Shown: positions 21,361 to 33,191 of the stretch, piece by piece
Layout of the letters: the number at the start of each line of letters is the position of its first letter
Position numbering within the stretch: the stretch's first letter is position 1
Assembly: GCA_022702545.1 (NCBI GenBank)
Contig: JAHRBC010000005.1
Location: 1 to 64,000, forward strand
Reading direction: 5' to 3'
DNA from: Phycomyces nitens
Lineage: Eukaryota; Mucoromycota; Mucoromycetes; Mucorales; Phycomycetaceae
DNA length: 64,000 nucleotides
Translations under genes and position numbers: made by a program
The notes under the pieces: generated by a model
Told to the model about the DNA's origin: nothing
Database searches by the model: none
What the model saw: only the letters and a program-made list of their open reading frames with translations

Positions 21361-24300
21361 TTAGGCGGAAACCTTTCTAGGCAAGGGGACAACTAGTTTT
21401 TTGTTAATGTTACTACTAGATTTATAATCCACAATTGCAACAGGCAGGAGAATCCGATGGACAGGAAGAATGCTTTGAAAGTCAAGAGCTGAAAATTCGT
21501 CCTTGTGAATCTCAATGCCTTCAGCCTCTCTGGTGGTGTCTGACGTAGTTTTGAACCAGTTCACAAAAGCAAAGGTGTGTTGACTGTTATAGGCATTTCC
21601 ACGATGTGAAGAAGAAACAGCAGGGCTAAATGCGTGAACAAATAGATACTGAATCTCTCCAACATACGCGTACACTGCCTCGGTCTTTTCCTCAACAAAT
21701 AATGCTTGGATATATGATCCTTTTTGATTTCTACCACTCCTTCCTTTGAACATCTGGCCTAGAATACTGACAGACTTGAGCATTTCGATCCAGTCATTGA
21801 CAAAAGCAGAGGAAGCCATGGTGTCATTACAGCCTTTGATGGACCTGTCATTGTAGGCAACCTGGTAATATTCCACCAAACAGTCATATTCTGCCCTACT
21901 CATCATACTCATGGGCTTCTTTTTCAATGGGAGTGTTGATGGTGGCAAAGGCTCGTTACCATATACTGTTATCAATGGATTTTCAGCATATTCAACAAAA
22001 TCAGGCAATGAGAAGGTAGAGAAATAATGAGAATGTGCTGGCGTGGATATAGTGTCTGGGGTATTGGTAAACATGCGAAAGATATCTGACAAATGATATC
22101 CATTGGCTGTGCTCAGAAACCCACGAACAAAATCTGCCTTTCGTGTATCCTCAACAAAGCTTCTCATGTATGTGGCCTCGAATCCACCTTTCCTGTTCGT
22201 GTTGATGTTTTTGAGGATACTGTTGTACCTCTCAAAACCAAAAAGCCAGTAGCCATAAACTGGACCAAAGTCCAGAACCGTTTCACGAAGGTGAAGATGG
22301 AGGTGCATGTTGGGAGAGAGGAGGTCAGACTCATATAATTGCTCACAACCTTTGCCAAACTGCTCCAGATTGCAATGCGCTTCCTCAATATCGTCCTCAG
22401 AGATACTTGGCTTGGTCAAAAAACGGCAGGCATTTACAAAAAACATCCAATTTTTGAACATTGGCAGTGGCAGCACGTTCTTCAATACCACGGGAGAGTA
22501 TACCAAACACCACGACTTCCACTCATCAGCTTTCATGAAGGGGAACCCCTTTGCAATCTTCGTCTTTAATGGAGTATAATCTGGTGGCAACACCATCTTT
22601 TCCACCATCTTCTGCATGGCAACGAGACTCTTATCGTTGATTACTCCATCTGCAACCCATCTCTCCATCATCCTCTTGGCAGTGCCTAAGAAGAGATTGT
22701 GCATTGGATCAATGATCGTGCAGCGGACAACGTCAAAGTACTGGAGACGATGCAGTTCGGACCAGCGAACACCACTGGCAACTTCAAGGCGCTGCCTCTC
22801 AGCTTGAGTGGCTGCATTTCTCCAGACCTCAGCATCCTTACGATTATCATTCTTAGTGCGAAGGAGCCACTTTGAGAAATCAAATCCAGAATAATCAACA
22901 GAGTTCGTTCCAGCTAACCGATTGAACCGACGATTACACTTATGACAAGCATTTGTACTTGTATGGGATGTGAACCCACATACTTTCCTTGCGGCAGGGA
23001 TGTCACAAGCGACCAGGAAAAGAGCGGCACGGACAGTTGCACCAGATGGGCATTGATGAGTCTTCATTCTGATTCCTTTATAGAGATCCTCCAACTCATT
23101 GACCAGTGGTTTGAGATAGTGATTTATCTCTGAGGTTTTTGCTTCTCTGGGCCCAGGCATCAAACCAACGAGGATGATATTTTCCTTCTTGAATCTGACA
23201 TCACGAGGAAGGTTGTTGACAGCAAGGTAGATGGCACCACAAGAATACGTGACACCATCAAATGGTTGGAACCAGTCAATGTTTAATGTCAGCATAAGAG
23301 AGCGCTTGCTGTCAACAAAGGGGATTCCATTCACATCAGGCAACTCGTTCCACATCGCGCCATCATATATATCAAACATAGTCTTTTCCACCTTGGGACC
23401 ACGATTCCAAGAGTTGATCTGTGATTCAAAATCAGGCCGAGAAAAGAGTGTTTGGATAGAGTGTTTGATTGACTGGTAGATATACAATTTTTGGGACAGA
23501 TGACAAATTGGACTTGAACAAGCCATGGCCACACAAGGCGCTGTTTTCAAACTTGTCAAATGTACAGAAAAGAGGTGCACCATCGTTCTCGTAAATGCTG
23601 TGACATTCACCACATGCAACATACTTCTTGATTCCCTTTGTCAATGCATTCATTCCTGCCATACTTTTGAGACCAGAGACACTTGATGAGACTCGGAAAG
23701 AATCGCCAAAAAATCCAGGATCTTGTTCACGATTGCAATCAAGATAATCGCGCCTTCATTGACAACGTAAAAGGAAATGAACAGGGCAAGAGCCTTGACT
23801 ATAAAGCCGTGAATGAAACTCAATTCTGAGTTGAATTCTAGAAACATATTAATCAAAAAAAGCATATTAATATATAATATTTATATAGATAGAGTGATTA
23901 TCAGCTCAGATACTATACAGACCTTCATCATCATTCATCTCGTCTTCACTTTCACTGTCAGAGTCAGAGTCAGAGTCACCAACTGAGCTACATTCATCCT
24001 CTGCACCAAAAATGGCATCGGACTCAGAGAGAGGTAGGTTTCTAATGGGTTCTTGTACCCCCTCATATTCTTCAACGCCGTTTTCCAAGTCTGCCCAGGT
24101 GTAAAAAATTAATTTAATAAAAAACAATAAAATTTTAAGAAATCCTTACCACCAGACTCAAAATCCATGGCCTCTACATTGTCTACGGCCTCAAAGTATT
24201 GCTCTTCAGTATCAACAATTTCCATTACTATTTAATTCAAAAATGTATTTATTATTAATTAAATAATTTTCAAATTAAAATATAAAATATATCTTACATC

Positions 24301-24448
24301 TACCACCGAAAAAACTGTTTTTGGCATCTTCTTTAAGCATATGACGCTTAAATGTTTGAGCTGTGAGAAAATCAAATCCACCCTCTTTGTTCTTGCAAAT
24401 AGAACATCTACATTCTTTTGTTCTTGTAGATTTACGGATAGGAGCCAT
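21361..24448 (-). CDS. Tnp2-type transposase of C1, with two frameshifts
   Basis: Exons on the minus strand: 24448-24298 (KECRCSICKN, then FKRH: CxCxxC...H), 24227-24150, 24090-23923 (acidic, GDSDSDSDSESEDE), and the main exon 23837-21361; all introns phase 1. The main exon has an FIxxF...YVVNEGA membrane-like start, CGECH, FDIYDGAMW, LNIDWFQPFDG, LVGLMPGPRE, CGFTSH...CHKC, IIDPMHNLFLGTAKRM and LDFGPVYGYWLFGFERYN. These match the plan of Tnp2/Transposase_21 proteins with a DUF4218-like end. Frame is lost near 23705 (T-run) and near 23495 (A-run), so it is inactive as read, unless these are base-calling errors. Confidence 0.88.
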
Positions 24449-24752
24449 TGTTTAATAAATAATTGAAATGTTTTGGTTTAACAGTAAAGAAGATATATTC
24501 AGGTACAGTTTATTTGATATACTTTGAGTTTAATAATTATTTTTTTCATGCTACACAATCGCCTACACCCAATAAAATCCATCAAAAATATTTTTTCTCT
24601 CTGAACTCACAAAAAAGGGCCTCAGCTAGAAAATTGACCTTTATATCCCATACCTACTGTATCAACTACACATATGGGAATCGGGGGTATTTTTGCAGTG
24701 TAATGGAGGCAGAGGAGGAGAGGGGAGCAGAGGGTGAAAGAGGTGGCCAGTC

Positions 24753-27078
24753 TCACTTTGGGAGCCAGTTGAGGAAGAGTTTGCCATGCTCACGTTCTTT
24801 ACCATCAGTCATTACAACGTCAGGAAGGCAGATCTTGTCAATATTGAAAAGGAGACGACACAGGACAGGCCAGGTGAAGTTCCAGAACGAGTTGAGCTTG
24901 GTGGTGGTAGGCTTTCGGTGAGGGAGCAGGTTGAGGATATAGTCGATTGGGTTAGGGAGGACGGTGGAGAAGAGGTGGAGTTTGATGGCAGCACCAGTGC
25001 ACTCAAGTACATGGTGGCGGCTGGTAGTGTGGGAACCACAGGAGCAAGGACGAGGACGACCAGGGAGCCAACCCATTCGCCAGCGAATAAATCGGCTGCG
25101 TTCATGGGTGGTCATTGGAAGCCAGAGGATTGGATCGACACCAAGGGTTGGGCGACAGGCAGAGAGGAGAATTTGTTGGGAGCATTGCAAGCAGAGGCTC
25201 CTATTCAAAAATGAACGGATGGCATGCTTACAAAGTTTGGAATCGGCAGAGGAAGGATTGGAGAGGGACAACCAGATGGGATTAGCTTGGAGCTTAAACC
25301 ATTGGTGCGCAGGGTTGGTGAGGATGGGGCAAAGGAGAGTGAAGAGGGCATCGTCAGGGAGCCAGAAAGTGCGACGGACAAACTTGAATCCCAAGGTCAG
25401 GATATGTTCCCTCATGTTGGGGAGATTGCCAAGATGGCGGAAGACGGAGGTGGAAGAGGTGGAATGGCCACCGAAGATCATGCGGAGGCATGTGTCTTGG
25501 GCTTTTTCCAGCATTTTGACCTGTTTCTCGTTGAAACATGAGATGGCCAGGCCATACTCAAATTTTGGGTGGATGAATTGGCAGTACAAACGGATGGAGA
25601 GGAGACGGGAAAGGCCAGTGTTGTTGACACCAAGGGAGCGTATGACTTGCATGCTATTAATAGCAGAGGTGCAGTTTCGAGAGAGGAGGAGGGAGGGATC
25701 AATGGTGCCCTTTTCAGAGAAAGGAACACCAAGATACGGGAAGGAGGAAGCATGGGGAATTGGCACATTGTAGAGGGAGAAGGAAGGAGGGGAAAGGGAA
25801 AGGGAATGGTGTAGGATCACACATTTGCTTGGGCTCCAGCGGTAGCCAAGTTCCTGGGAGTGTTGCTCCGCAGAGTTGAGGATGACGGGCATGGCCTCAG
25901 GGGTGGCAATGATGGCGACGTCGTCAGCAAACAACAGAGTGTTGACCAACTGGCCATCGATCCTGGTTGGGGCAGGCTGGGAGAACACCGTTTCACACAG
26001 TTTACCAGCAGCGCGAAGAGCAATGGGGAGGGAGTTGATGTACACAGAGTACAGGTGAGGGGAGAGCACGGATCCTTGGAGGACACCAGTGAGGGGTTGG
26101 AAGGAGAGGGAAGTGGCACCAGAGAGGAGAATTTGGATGTGGACGTCATCGAAGAGGGATTGGAGGAGGGCGAGGAGAGCATCAGAGGCCAGCGGACGCA
26201 GGGACTTCCAAATTATGGAGCGGTCCACAGTGTCATATGCCGACTTGATGTCTAGAAAGGCAAGGACAGGAGGGTGTTTAAAGGCAACAGTATGCCGACG
26301 GACAAGTTCGTGCAAGCACAAGACTTGATCCAGGGTACTCCGTTGGCGGCGGAATCCACCTTGGGCCAGGTCGATGGTGGGAGAGGCATCTTCAATCATT
26401 GGGGCAAGGCAGTACTCCATCGCCTTCCTCAGGATCGAGGTCAGGCTGATGGGTCGGAAGTTTGAAGGATCGGTTGGGTCACCCTTTTTAAAGATGGGGA
26501 CAACTTGTGCAGTGCGCCAGGCCAGAGGAGCAGAACCCCATTGCCAGCAGAGCTGGAAGAGGATGGCGAGGGAGGAGGAAGCTTTTTTGGCAACTGGATG
26601 GAGCATCTCAGCACGCAGATGGTCAACACCAGGGGCCTTTCGGGCAGGGAGTTGGAGGAGTGCACACTCCACCGAGAGAGGATCAAATGGGCAAGATTCC
26701 TCAATCTCGATGGGTGACAGGATGGAGACGGTTTGGTTGGGAGGGTGGCGGGAAGGAAGGAATTGGCCAGAGAAGATCTGTTGAAGATGGTCAGCCATAC
26801 GATTGGCAGCAATTTGGGGTCCACCAGGATCCACAAAAGTGGGGCAGGTTTGGCGGCTGTTGCGGATTCTCTTGATGGTGGCGGTGGTTTTGGCAAGGGG
26901 TTGGCTGGTGAGTTTATGACAGAACTCTTTCCAGGTTTCACAGCGACGTCGCTGGACTGATAACCGAACCGCCTGACATGCATCCTGGTGGCGCGTCCAG
27001 CATAAAGCCTTCTGCAAACCACTGGAGCGGCGCCAGCGTTGGTAACTATGTTCTCTCAGATCTATGGTTTCTTGAAGG
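24753..27078 (-). CDS. LINE ORF2, reverse transcriptase part
   Basis: Open for about 775 codons. RT blocks in order: VVPIFKKGDPTDPSNFRPIS, QGGFRRQRSTLDQ, LAFLDIKSAYDTVDRS (first catalytic Asp), GVLQGSVLSPHLYSVYIN and LLFADDVAII (catalytic FADD). The C-terminal domain has the CCHC-like PCSCGSHTTSRHHVLEC. No RNase H domain is seen. It performs target-primed reverse transcription. The frame joins the endonuclease in phase if the 340-bp insertion (27086-27425) and one 7-bp repeat are removed. The open frame extends to 27098, but its first codons are insertion sequence. Confidence 0.92.
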
Positions 27079-27085
27079 TCCACTG

Positions 27086-27425
27086 TTGTATTTGGCATAA
27101 TGGTATATCAGAGAAAAGTGATATATAAACCCAGATAGCTGTATTATCTAAAATCAAGACAAACTATACCATCCAGAAATCCTTATCCAAATATGAAAAT
27201 ACCACACCCAATCTATTGTGGGACAAAGTCCCAAAATACCTATTAACTAATAACACAGCTATTATGATAATGAATATCCAAGCTGATAAGAATTATAACA
27301 ATAATTATAAATACTAAGTTAACACACTTCTTGAATCAATAACTGGATATAACTTTAACTTTTTCTCAATCACAATAAAGAGTCTCAAAGTATCCACCGT
27401 CCCTTTTCTACTACCAAATATCACA
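27086..27425. mobile_element. Unclassified 340-bp insertion in LINE ORF2
   Basis: Flanked by the 7-bp direct repeat TCCACTG (27079-27085 and 27426-27432), and it separates endonuclease and RT exactly where the host frame would otherwise be continuous. AT-rich, non-coding. The ends share a weak inverted TATTTGG (TTGTATTTGG against ATATTTGG on the other strand). A non-autonomous DNA element is the simplest reading; no relative occurs elsewhere in the window. Confidence 0.7.
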
Positions 27426-27432
27426 TCCACTG

Positions 27433-28396
27433 ACCAGAACCAGTACTTTTGCATGGTATGCGGCGTGCAATGGCCAACAGCAGAGTCGAGGGCATCATAT
27501 ATAGCTTGAGCAAAAGCTGTGCATAGGGTATCAATAGGAGGGGGGGTAGGAGAGGAGAGGAAAGCACTGAACTGCTCAGTCAGATCGTCCAATGATCCAG
27601 AAACGGTATCAATGTAGATCTTCAGAGTGTCAGGCTGAGCAAGCTTGGAGAGATTCCAGAGCAGGCGTGGATGGGAGGTAAGAGGAGGGGGAGGAGGGAC
27701 AAAAGGAGTGAAGGTGAGGTTAACCATTTTGTGGTCAGAGCCCAAGGAAAGATCGGAACGGATAAGCATAGAGGGATTCATAAGGGGGGAAGAGGAAAGA
27801 AAAAGGTCAATGACACTGGAACGAGGGTTGCCAGCCCCGCCAGAAAGAAAGGTAGGAAGGCCAAATGCAAGTAGCCCATTCCAACAAGTGAGGCCAGTTT
27901 CCTGGATCCACGAGAGGAGAGAGGTTCCTCGCGAAGTGGTAACATGATTGCCAATAAAGGCTCCCATGCGAGAATTAAGATCACCACAAAGGATGGTGTT
28001 GGAGGAGGGAATTGAGGTGGAGGAAAGGGGAAGATCGCGAACGATAGCAATTGCATCGATGTCAGAGAGGGAAGGAGGGAGGTAAAGACAGTGGATGAGA
28101 CAATCAAATACAATGCATGAAAGGACATAGGGAGAGGTGGATGGGAGAACGGAAATGGGGTAAGGGAAAGAAGGATTGACAAGGAGAGAGATACCCATGC
28201 AGCCGCGGCTAGCATTGGGGACAGACTGACCGTAGGTATGGTACTGCTGCCAAGAAGTAGAGTAACGATGGGGAGAGAGGAGCCATGTTTTGGTGATGAA
28301 GAGGAGGGAGGAGGAGGAAGCATAGTGAAGGATTGAGGGTAGGGTTTGTTTGGCGAGCCCATTCGCATTCCATAACGAGATTGTTACTGGATTCAT
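27433..28396 (-). CDS. LINE ORF2, APE-type endonuclease part
   Basis: Starts at the ATG (28396) that overlaps the ORF1 stop. Endonuclease motifs: LWNANGLA, then FITKTWLLS, CGDLNSRMG, SVIDLFLSS and GSDHKMV. In the second motif most relatives have Glu before T-W (ETW); here it is Lys, a probable loss of a metal-binding residue. The open frame continues to 27314 only through inserted DNA. It nicks the genomic target for reverse transcription. Confidence 0.88.
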
Positions 28397-28776
28397 AGGT
28401 CAGAAAAGGAGTTGGAGGGAGTGCTGGCAGTGTGGATGGAGAGATCAGGGTTGGGTTGGGTGCGGCGAGGGGGGAGGATTTCGAGCAACTGCTCTTCACT
28501 AATCCAGCCCTGTTCACAGCAGGAACGGGCAACGGCAAACTTGACGGGGGCACGGATGAACCCAATGGCTCGAAGCATACATTCATTGTGAACGTGGAGG
28601 GCTTTGGAGGCACAGTCCTCAGGAGAAAGAGTGGCAAGGGCAGGGTCACGGAGGTGGACAGGGTCCAGAGGGTCGAAAGTCTTGAGTGTCTCCACTCCAT
28701 AACCAGCCAGAATGGCCGAGAGTTTGGGGGCATATTCATTGTGAACCAACATACCCATAACCTTGCAGTCAGGGTA
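28393..28776 (-). pseudogene. LINE ORF1, C-terminal part (cut by D1)
   Basis: Minus-strand frame containing VMGMLVHNEYAP, FDPLDPVHLRDPALA and EQGWISEEQLLEI, as I know from ORF1 proteins of LINEs in early-diverging fungi. The upstream end is cut off by the D1 terminus at 28777. The N-terminal half, with a zinc-finger-like region, is at 50871-51617. The middle of the protein (estimated 100 or more residues) is missing from both pieces. Confidence 0.7.
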
Positions 28777-29194
28777 CACTGGGAAAACAATTTGATATAC
28801 ACTGGTGTACAGGTGGGTGTAAAAGTGGACAAAGTTAATGTATACACTAGAGTTTACGTAAACAAATGTCTAGTACACAAGGTACCTTTGACTCATGGAC
28901 ATTTTCGCGCTAAACACTAGTGCTTTTTCCACTAGGGGTGATGCTAGTAAGGGGAGTTGGTATTCTTAATATGTCAACTTGAAGTGAATACCAGAATGGC
29001 CTGTGTAAAGCTTAATTTTATGTGTAATACTTTAATAAGGCTATTAAAACATATTGATGAGGCTCACTATGATTCGTCGTTAACAATTGTAAAAGTATAG
29101 TCTAGGTACCTAGACTACACCACACACTAGTGTTTCTTTGATTTTGGTATCGTTTTTTATTACTCTTAGCCAGTGATATACTCTCAATTATTTT
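28777..29194. repeat. Subterminal region of D1
   Basis: Short repeats of CACTAG/CTAGTG and GTATACACT follow the terminus (28811-28940, and again near 29125). It holds no gene. It corresponds in position to 44365-44769 of D2, though the two are not alike, while the neighbouring 29195-29560 is nearly the same as 44770-45130. Confidence 0.5.
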
Positions 29195-29311
29195 ATATCC
29201 CGTACTTATTAGGTTTTTTATGGTTTATATTTGTGTTTATTGGAAAGAATAGAATGGTTCTATACACAAGCTCTAATACTATTACTGTCTATCCTTGCCG
29301 CTTCTACCGGC

Positions 29312-30381
29312 CTACTTGATACTACTTGGATCGGGTGCTTCTCTACTGAACAATACCTGAAAATAAGGTCCTACAGCAATTTGGGTGGTTGCGGCAGTGT
29401 TCTTATATAATAAAGGTAGTATTAGTGACATACATTCAAGAGTGCGGGTGTTGTTTAAGATGCGAGGTATATTATACTTACATTGTAAGGAATGGATAAG
29501 AATGGACAAAGAGGGGATGAGTTGTGCGGCATGGCATCTGGTATGATTAGGTTGACTATAGATGGGGTAAAATAAATTAATATGGGTGAATTGGGGGATA
29601 GAAAAATTGATTTACATACCAGAAGCAGAGATGGCAATTAAGTAGAGGGATGTTATGTAACAGCCGACAATAGATTCTTATTAAGAATATAGAACAATAT
29701 TAGTAAATAGCCAGAATAATATTATAGAAAATCATAAAGACCAAGAAATGGCATTACCATTATGATAACCGGCCGTAGATGATGGAGGAGCCAGATGGGG
29801 TGATTGATGGCGGTGGCCTATAGTAGAATAAGAAACGATAGAGGAGAAAATAGTTTGACACGAAAATATTTTTTTACCAAGCCACCAATGACGATACCAT
29901 ATAATAGACCATTTGAGTAGAGGAGGTCTATAAGATAAAAAGAGAGAATCAGAATAGTGTTATGGAAAGCATAAATACTAAGAGACAGCATTACCATTAT
30001 AATAACAGTTGTAGATGATGGAGGAGCCAGATGGGGTGATTGATGGCGGCGGTCTATAGTAAAATAAGAAACATTAAAGGAGAAAATTATTTGACACGAT
30101 TTTTTATCATGCCACTGATGACCATACCATATAATAGGCGTGTGAGTGGAGTATGTCTATAAAATAAAAAGAGAGAATAAAAATAATATTATAGAAAAGT
30201 ATAGACCAAGAAACGGCATTACCATTATGATAACCAGTTGTAGATGATGGAAGAGATGGACAGGGTGTGATGGGGGTGACCCAAGTAGAATAAACAATGT
30301 TGGACAAAAAAAAAGTTTGACACCAAAAGGTTCTTTTTTACCATGACACTGATGACGATACCAATATAATAGACCGTGTGA
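29312..30381 (-). CDS. Third (passenger) gene of D1, 3' part; micro-exon array
   Basis: Product not recognised. On the minus strand three complete micro-exon pairs plus part of a fourth (exons about 50 and 59 nt, introns about 60-68 nt with GTAA...TAG and a CTAAC-like branch site) lead to three larger exons. The last part reads SPLCPFLSIPYN, intron, then NTAATTQIAVGPYFQVLFS and a stop at 29312. The preceding exon encodes a hydrophobic YITSLYLIAISASVNLIIP, probably a membrane segment. An AATAAA follows about 80 bp downstream. C2 is inserted in a micro-exon (TGA duplication), so the 5' part is at 43018-43400. The two exon types sum to 109 nt, so the frame through the array is unresolved. Confidence 0.45.
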
Positions 30382-30755
30382 CACTGCAAAAATCATACAG
30401 TTTCATAGGGTAGAAAAAGTGGGAATATTATGTTTAAATCATTGATTTCTATATGGTTTTACTCTAATTACCATCATGATACCTAGCTTAATAATAACGG
30501 GTAGAAAGAAGCTTGAGATCATAAAGAAACCCTTTACCTGTCACACCACAATAGAGTTCTTTAGTCTGTCATATACAATCCATAATATGTACTCTGTGTA
30601 AACACTTGTACTCCAAGCTTATGTGGTCAGTAAAATCCATTTTGAGTTTCATTTGTTATAAAAAAAGATTAAGAATTGGGTACCACCTCAGCACATACAC
30701 TTTCTCCATTTCATAATATTATTTATTAATTAATTTATAATAGACAATGAAGAGT

Positions 30756-30825
30756 AAGTGTAGTTTACGGTACACGATTATGGAGAAAGTGTAGTTCATG
30801 ATACACAATTATGGGGAAAGTGTAG
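30756..30825. repeat. 31-bp direct repeat near the left end of C2
   Basis: AAGTGTAG recurs at 30756, 30787 and 30818 (period 31), each followed by a GTACACGATTATGG-like stretch. An inverted relative (CACTTTCTCCATTTCATAAT) lies at about 30697. It is likely a subterminal binding array. Confidence 0.55.
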
Positions 30826-30899
30826 ATTTTAAAGAAGCGTTTTGGCTGAATAATCATTTTGTTTTTATTTGTTTCATAAAAAATATTCTCTAGGTGGGG

Positions 30900-31700
30900 G
30901 CTATAATCATACGATTGATTTCTTTACTAGAGCTACTGTATCTATTTGTATTTGTAAATAAATACTCACGGCCAGATCTTGGGCAAAACGAAGTATACTC
31001 AGGGAGTTGTCCAGTGCTATATTTTATACTCTAGAATAAAGAGTCCATTAGAATATAGTCATCAAAATGTAAAATATATATATTGCGGTACTTACAGGTA
31101 TCATAACAAACATTTTATACTCTTTGGTCCTGTTTTGAAGTACCACAGTTAGTATAATGTATGCTGAAAGTATAAGAGACTTGTTTTAAAATAACTTACT
31201 TTATATCATCGGCCACAACACGGCAGTATAAATGAGAGATGAGCCAAAAGAATCTATAACAGATATTTAGTAACTGTAAAACAAAAAATAATATTTTATA
31301 TATATTTACCATAATATTTTTCAAGAGCCAAGACCAGAGTAAGTAAGGATAATAGGAAAGCAGAGTATAGAAAGATGGTGAGTACTTGTACTAGGCATAA
31401 TGATATCTTACGTTTGCATGTCTTGTTTGGTCTTTCAAGTAGAAACAAAGGGAGAATATACCCTCTATAATCAAGTCCCATAGTCAGTAAAAATAAAAAA
31501 TATATTAAAAAAAAACTTACCGTGTATTGAGTATCAAAAATAATAAGAGAGGAAAAGAAGGAGAAAAAGGAAAAAAAAGACTCTGGCCAAGATGTCTGGA
31601 TCGTAAAATAAAATATGATTGGTAAATCAAAAAATCCAAAAGAAGATGCCAATTTGTGTATCCAATGTTTATACTTCTCTGAGTTGAAAAGACATTTTGA
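30900..31700 (-). CDS. Putative intron-rich passenger gene of C2 (model incomplete)
   Basis: Product not recognised. The minus strand here is hydrophobic in translation (31652-31296: FFSFFSFFSSLIIF, FLLTMGLDYRGYILPLFLL) and contains splice-like sites (GTAAGTTTTTTT, GTAAGATATC, TGTTATAG). It is divergent from the accessory gene, as in C1, C3, D2 and D3. Start, exon number and end are undetermined. Confidence 0.33.
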
Positions 31701-31847
31701 TCTTATTAAAGAAGTAGAAAAATTCTCTTAAATATCATCTCAAACAAACCAAACCAACCTCTCTTACTTGCTCTTTTTACTTGTATGTATATATACATAT
31801 ACCAGCATATTTATTTATATTAATTGATATTGATTTATTTGTAGAAA

Positions 31848-33085
31848 ATGTACAACTTTGACCCCTCCCGAATTTCAGTGAACAATCCCATGTTTGCTGC
31901 TATTACCCATAGTGCAATGGCCAACAATAGTAGCATGCAAGCACCTCTAATTGCTGCTACTAGCCCAGTACCAGAAGTTGTTCATAACTTTCAAGGACTA
32001 GAAGATCCTGTTCTCACCTTGTTGCGTTCAACCAATGCAAATATCAATAGTCTTGCTGATCAAATAAAAATGATTACGACTATTGTTGGAGACTCCAAAG
32101 GTTTAATCACCCGTTTGGAGCAAACAGTAAAGGAGATTGTTGATGCCCAGACAGTCATCAGCACCACTCCAGTCAGCCAAAACACGGCAGTAGAGATCCA
32201 GAGGATGCCAGATTTTCGATCCCTTTTGGAGGAGAATCATGTTCCTGGAAAAAGACATCGTCAGATATCTGTAAGTTTTGTTAGAAAACATAGTGATGGT
32301 AAATATATTAAATGCTTTATTCATAGAAAATGATCAATGGTTACTTGAAAAAGCCAGATTTTAAACACATTGATCCTTTAAAAGAAGCTGAAAATGATGC
32401 GAAACCAGGGTGGTGCCTGACCAGCTACTTTAAGGGTGGATACAACCATGGTTTGGCCATGGTATTGATTGCCAACCTGAGAAACCAGGAAGCTTCTGTT
32501 GGGGTCGCAACAAGCGATCTTGCCAGAATGGTTAAAAACCATTTCTGCAATCAGGTGTGTCAGTTTCGCAGATCTCCAGAGGCTGCGGATAAAAAACGAT
32601 TAGCATCTAGAAGGCATCAGCGTGGTGTGGCAGTAAGTTTTGGGCAATCACTTTAATAAATATAGTTTAATTTAAATTGATGAAATAAATATCTAGCTTC
32701 TTCGACGTTGTTCTGGTGCATATGCCAAGTATAAAGAACGGATTGACTGAGAGATGGGAAAGTCTGACTGTGTCAAGGTGTTGCAAAAGGCCGCAATGTC
32801 AGATGATGAGACTGATGGTGAAGATCAGCTCACAGCTTACCGACCAAGCTGGAGAAGTGATGAGGTAATATATATTTAAATATTATTCTTTATATTAAAA
32901 ATTAAATATACTTAATTATTATAATATAGCTCCAAAAGTTCCTGGACATGGTTGATGATTTTGCTTCCCAGTCTTTGAAGAAGAAAGCAGCCCGATTGTT
33001 GAAGCGTGTTGCAGCTGTGAAAGAAGCTGAACTGCCTGTTGATTTAGCAGTCCCACTCCCTCAATGGGCTGTAAAAAATAATTAA
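31848..33085 (+). CDS. Accessory protein of C2, with a premature stop
   Basis: Exons 31848-32270 (141 codons), 32327-32632 (306 nt), 32697-32864 (168 nt), 32930-33085 (156 nt incl. stop), introns phase 0. Exon 1 has a helical/coiled-coil-like stretch (LEQTVKEIVDAQ) and ends PGKRHRQIS, matching PGKRHVGIS in C3. Exon 2 has KPGW and a basic end; exon 3 has MSDDETDGED and RPSWRSDE. In exon 3 a TGA replaces a residue between RID and EMG, so the gene as read is truncated. Convergent with the transposase, 106 bp apart. Function unknown; probable partner of the transposase. Confidence 0.78.
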
Positions 33086-33191
33086 ATATATTCTATTTTG
33101 TTCTATTTTGCTCTATCTTATTTATCCGAGCCATATATTCCCAATATTTTTGATTATGTTGATAGTAAAAAAAATGGTATTATATATATAT

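Larger units (their letters stand above)
18540..24700 (+). mobile_element. Element C1: three-gene Tnp2/CACTA-like transposon
   Basis: Ends are CACTGCAAAAA and TTTTTGCAGTG. The inverted repeats extend imperfectly to about 32 bp and share CGATTCCCA inside. Contents in order: intron-rich gene (minus), accessory gene (plus, 20034-21265), transposase (minus, 24448-21361), the last two convergent with 95 bp between stops. The flanking trinucleotides are CAT on the left and TAA on the right, so no target duplication is seen. One flank has probably been changed by deletion or recombination. The right flank is the 3' end of the LINE. Confidence 0.85.
24701..28776 (-). mobile_element. LINE (APE-type non-LTR retrotransposon), 3' part
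   Basis: On the minus strand: C-terminal half of ORF1 (28776-28393), then ORF2 with endonuclease and reverse transcriptase (28396-24753). ORF1 and ORF2 overlap as ATGA at 28396-28393, suggesting coupled translation. The DNA is visibly richer in G+C than its surroundings. The 5' part of the element is at 50871-51617, on the far side of D1 and D2. No poly(A) tail remains at 24701, where element C1 abuts. Confidence 0.9.

Noticed and set aside
18537..24703. A 3-bp target duplication for C1
   Set aside because: CAT and TAA do not match under any shift of the terminus by one or two bases.
24786..26960. Several plus-strand open frames (up to 269 codons) opposite the LINE reverse transcriptase
   Set aside because: They are shadows of the G+C-rich RT frame on the other strand; the RT motifs settle which strand codes.
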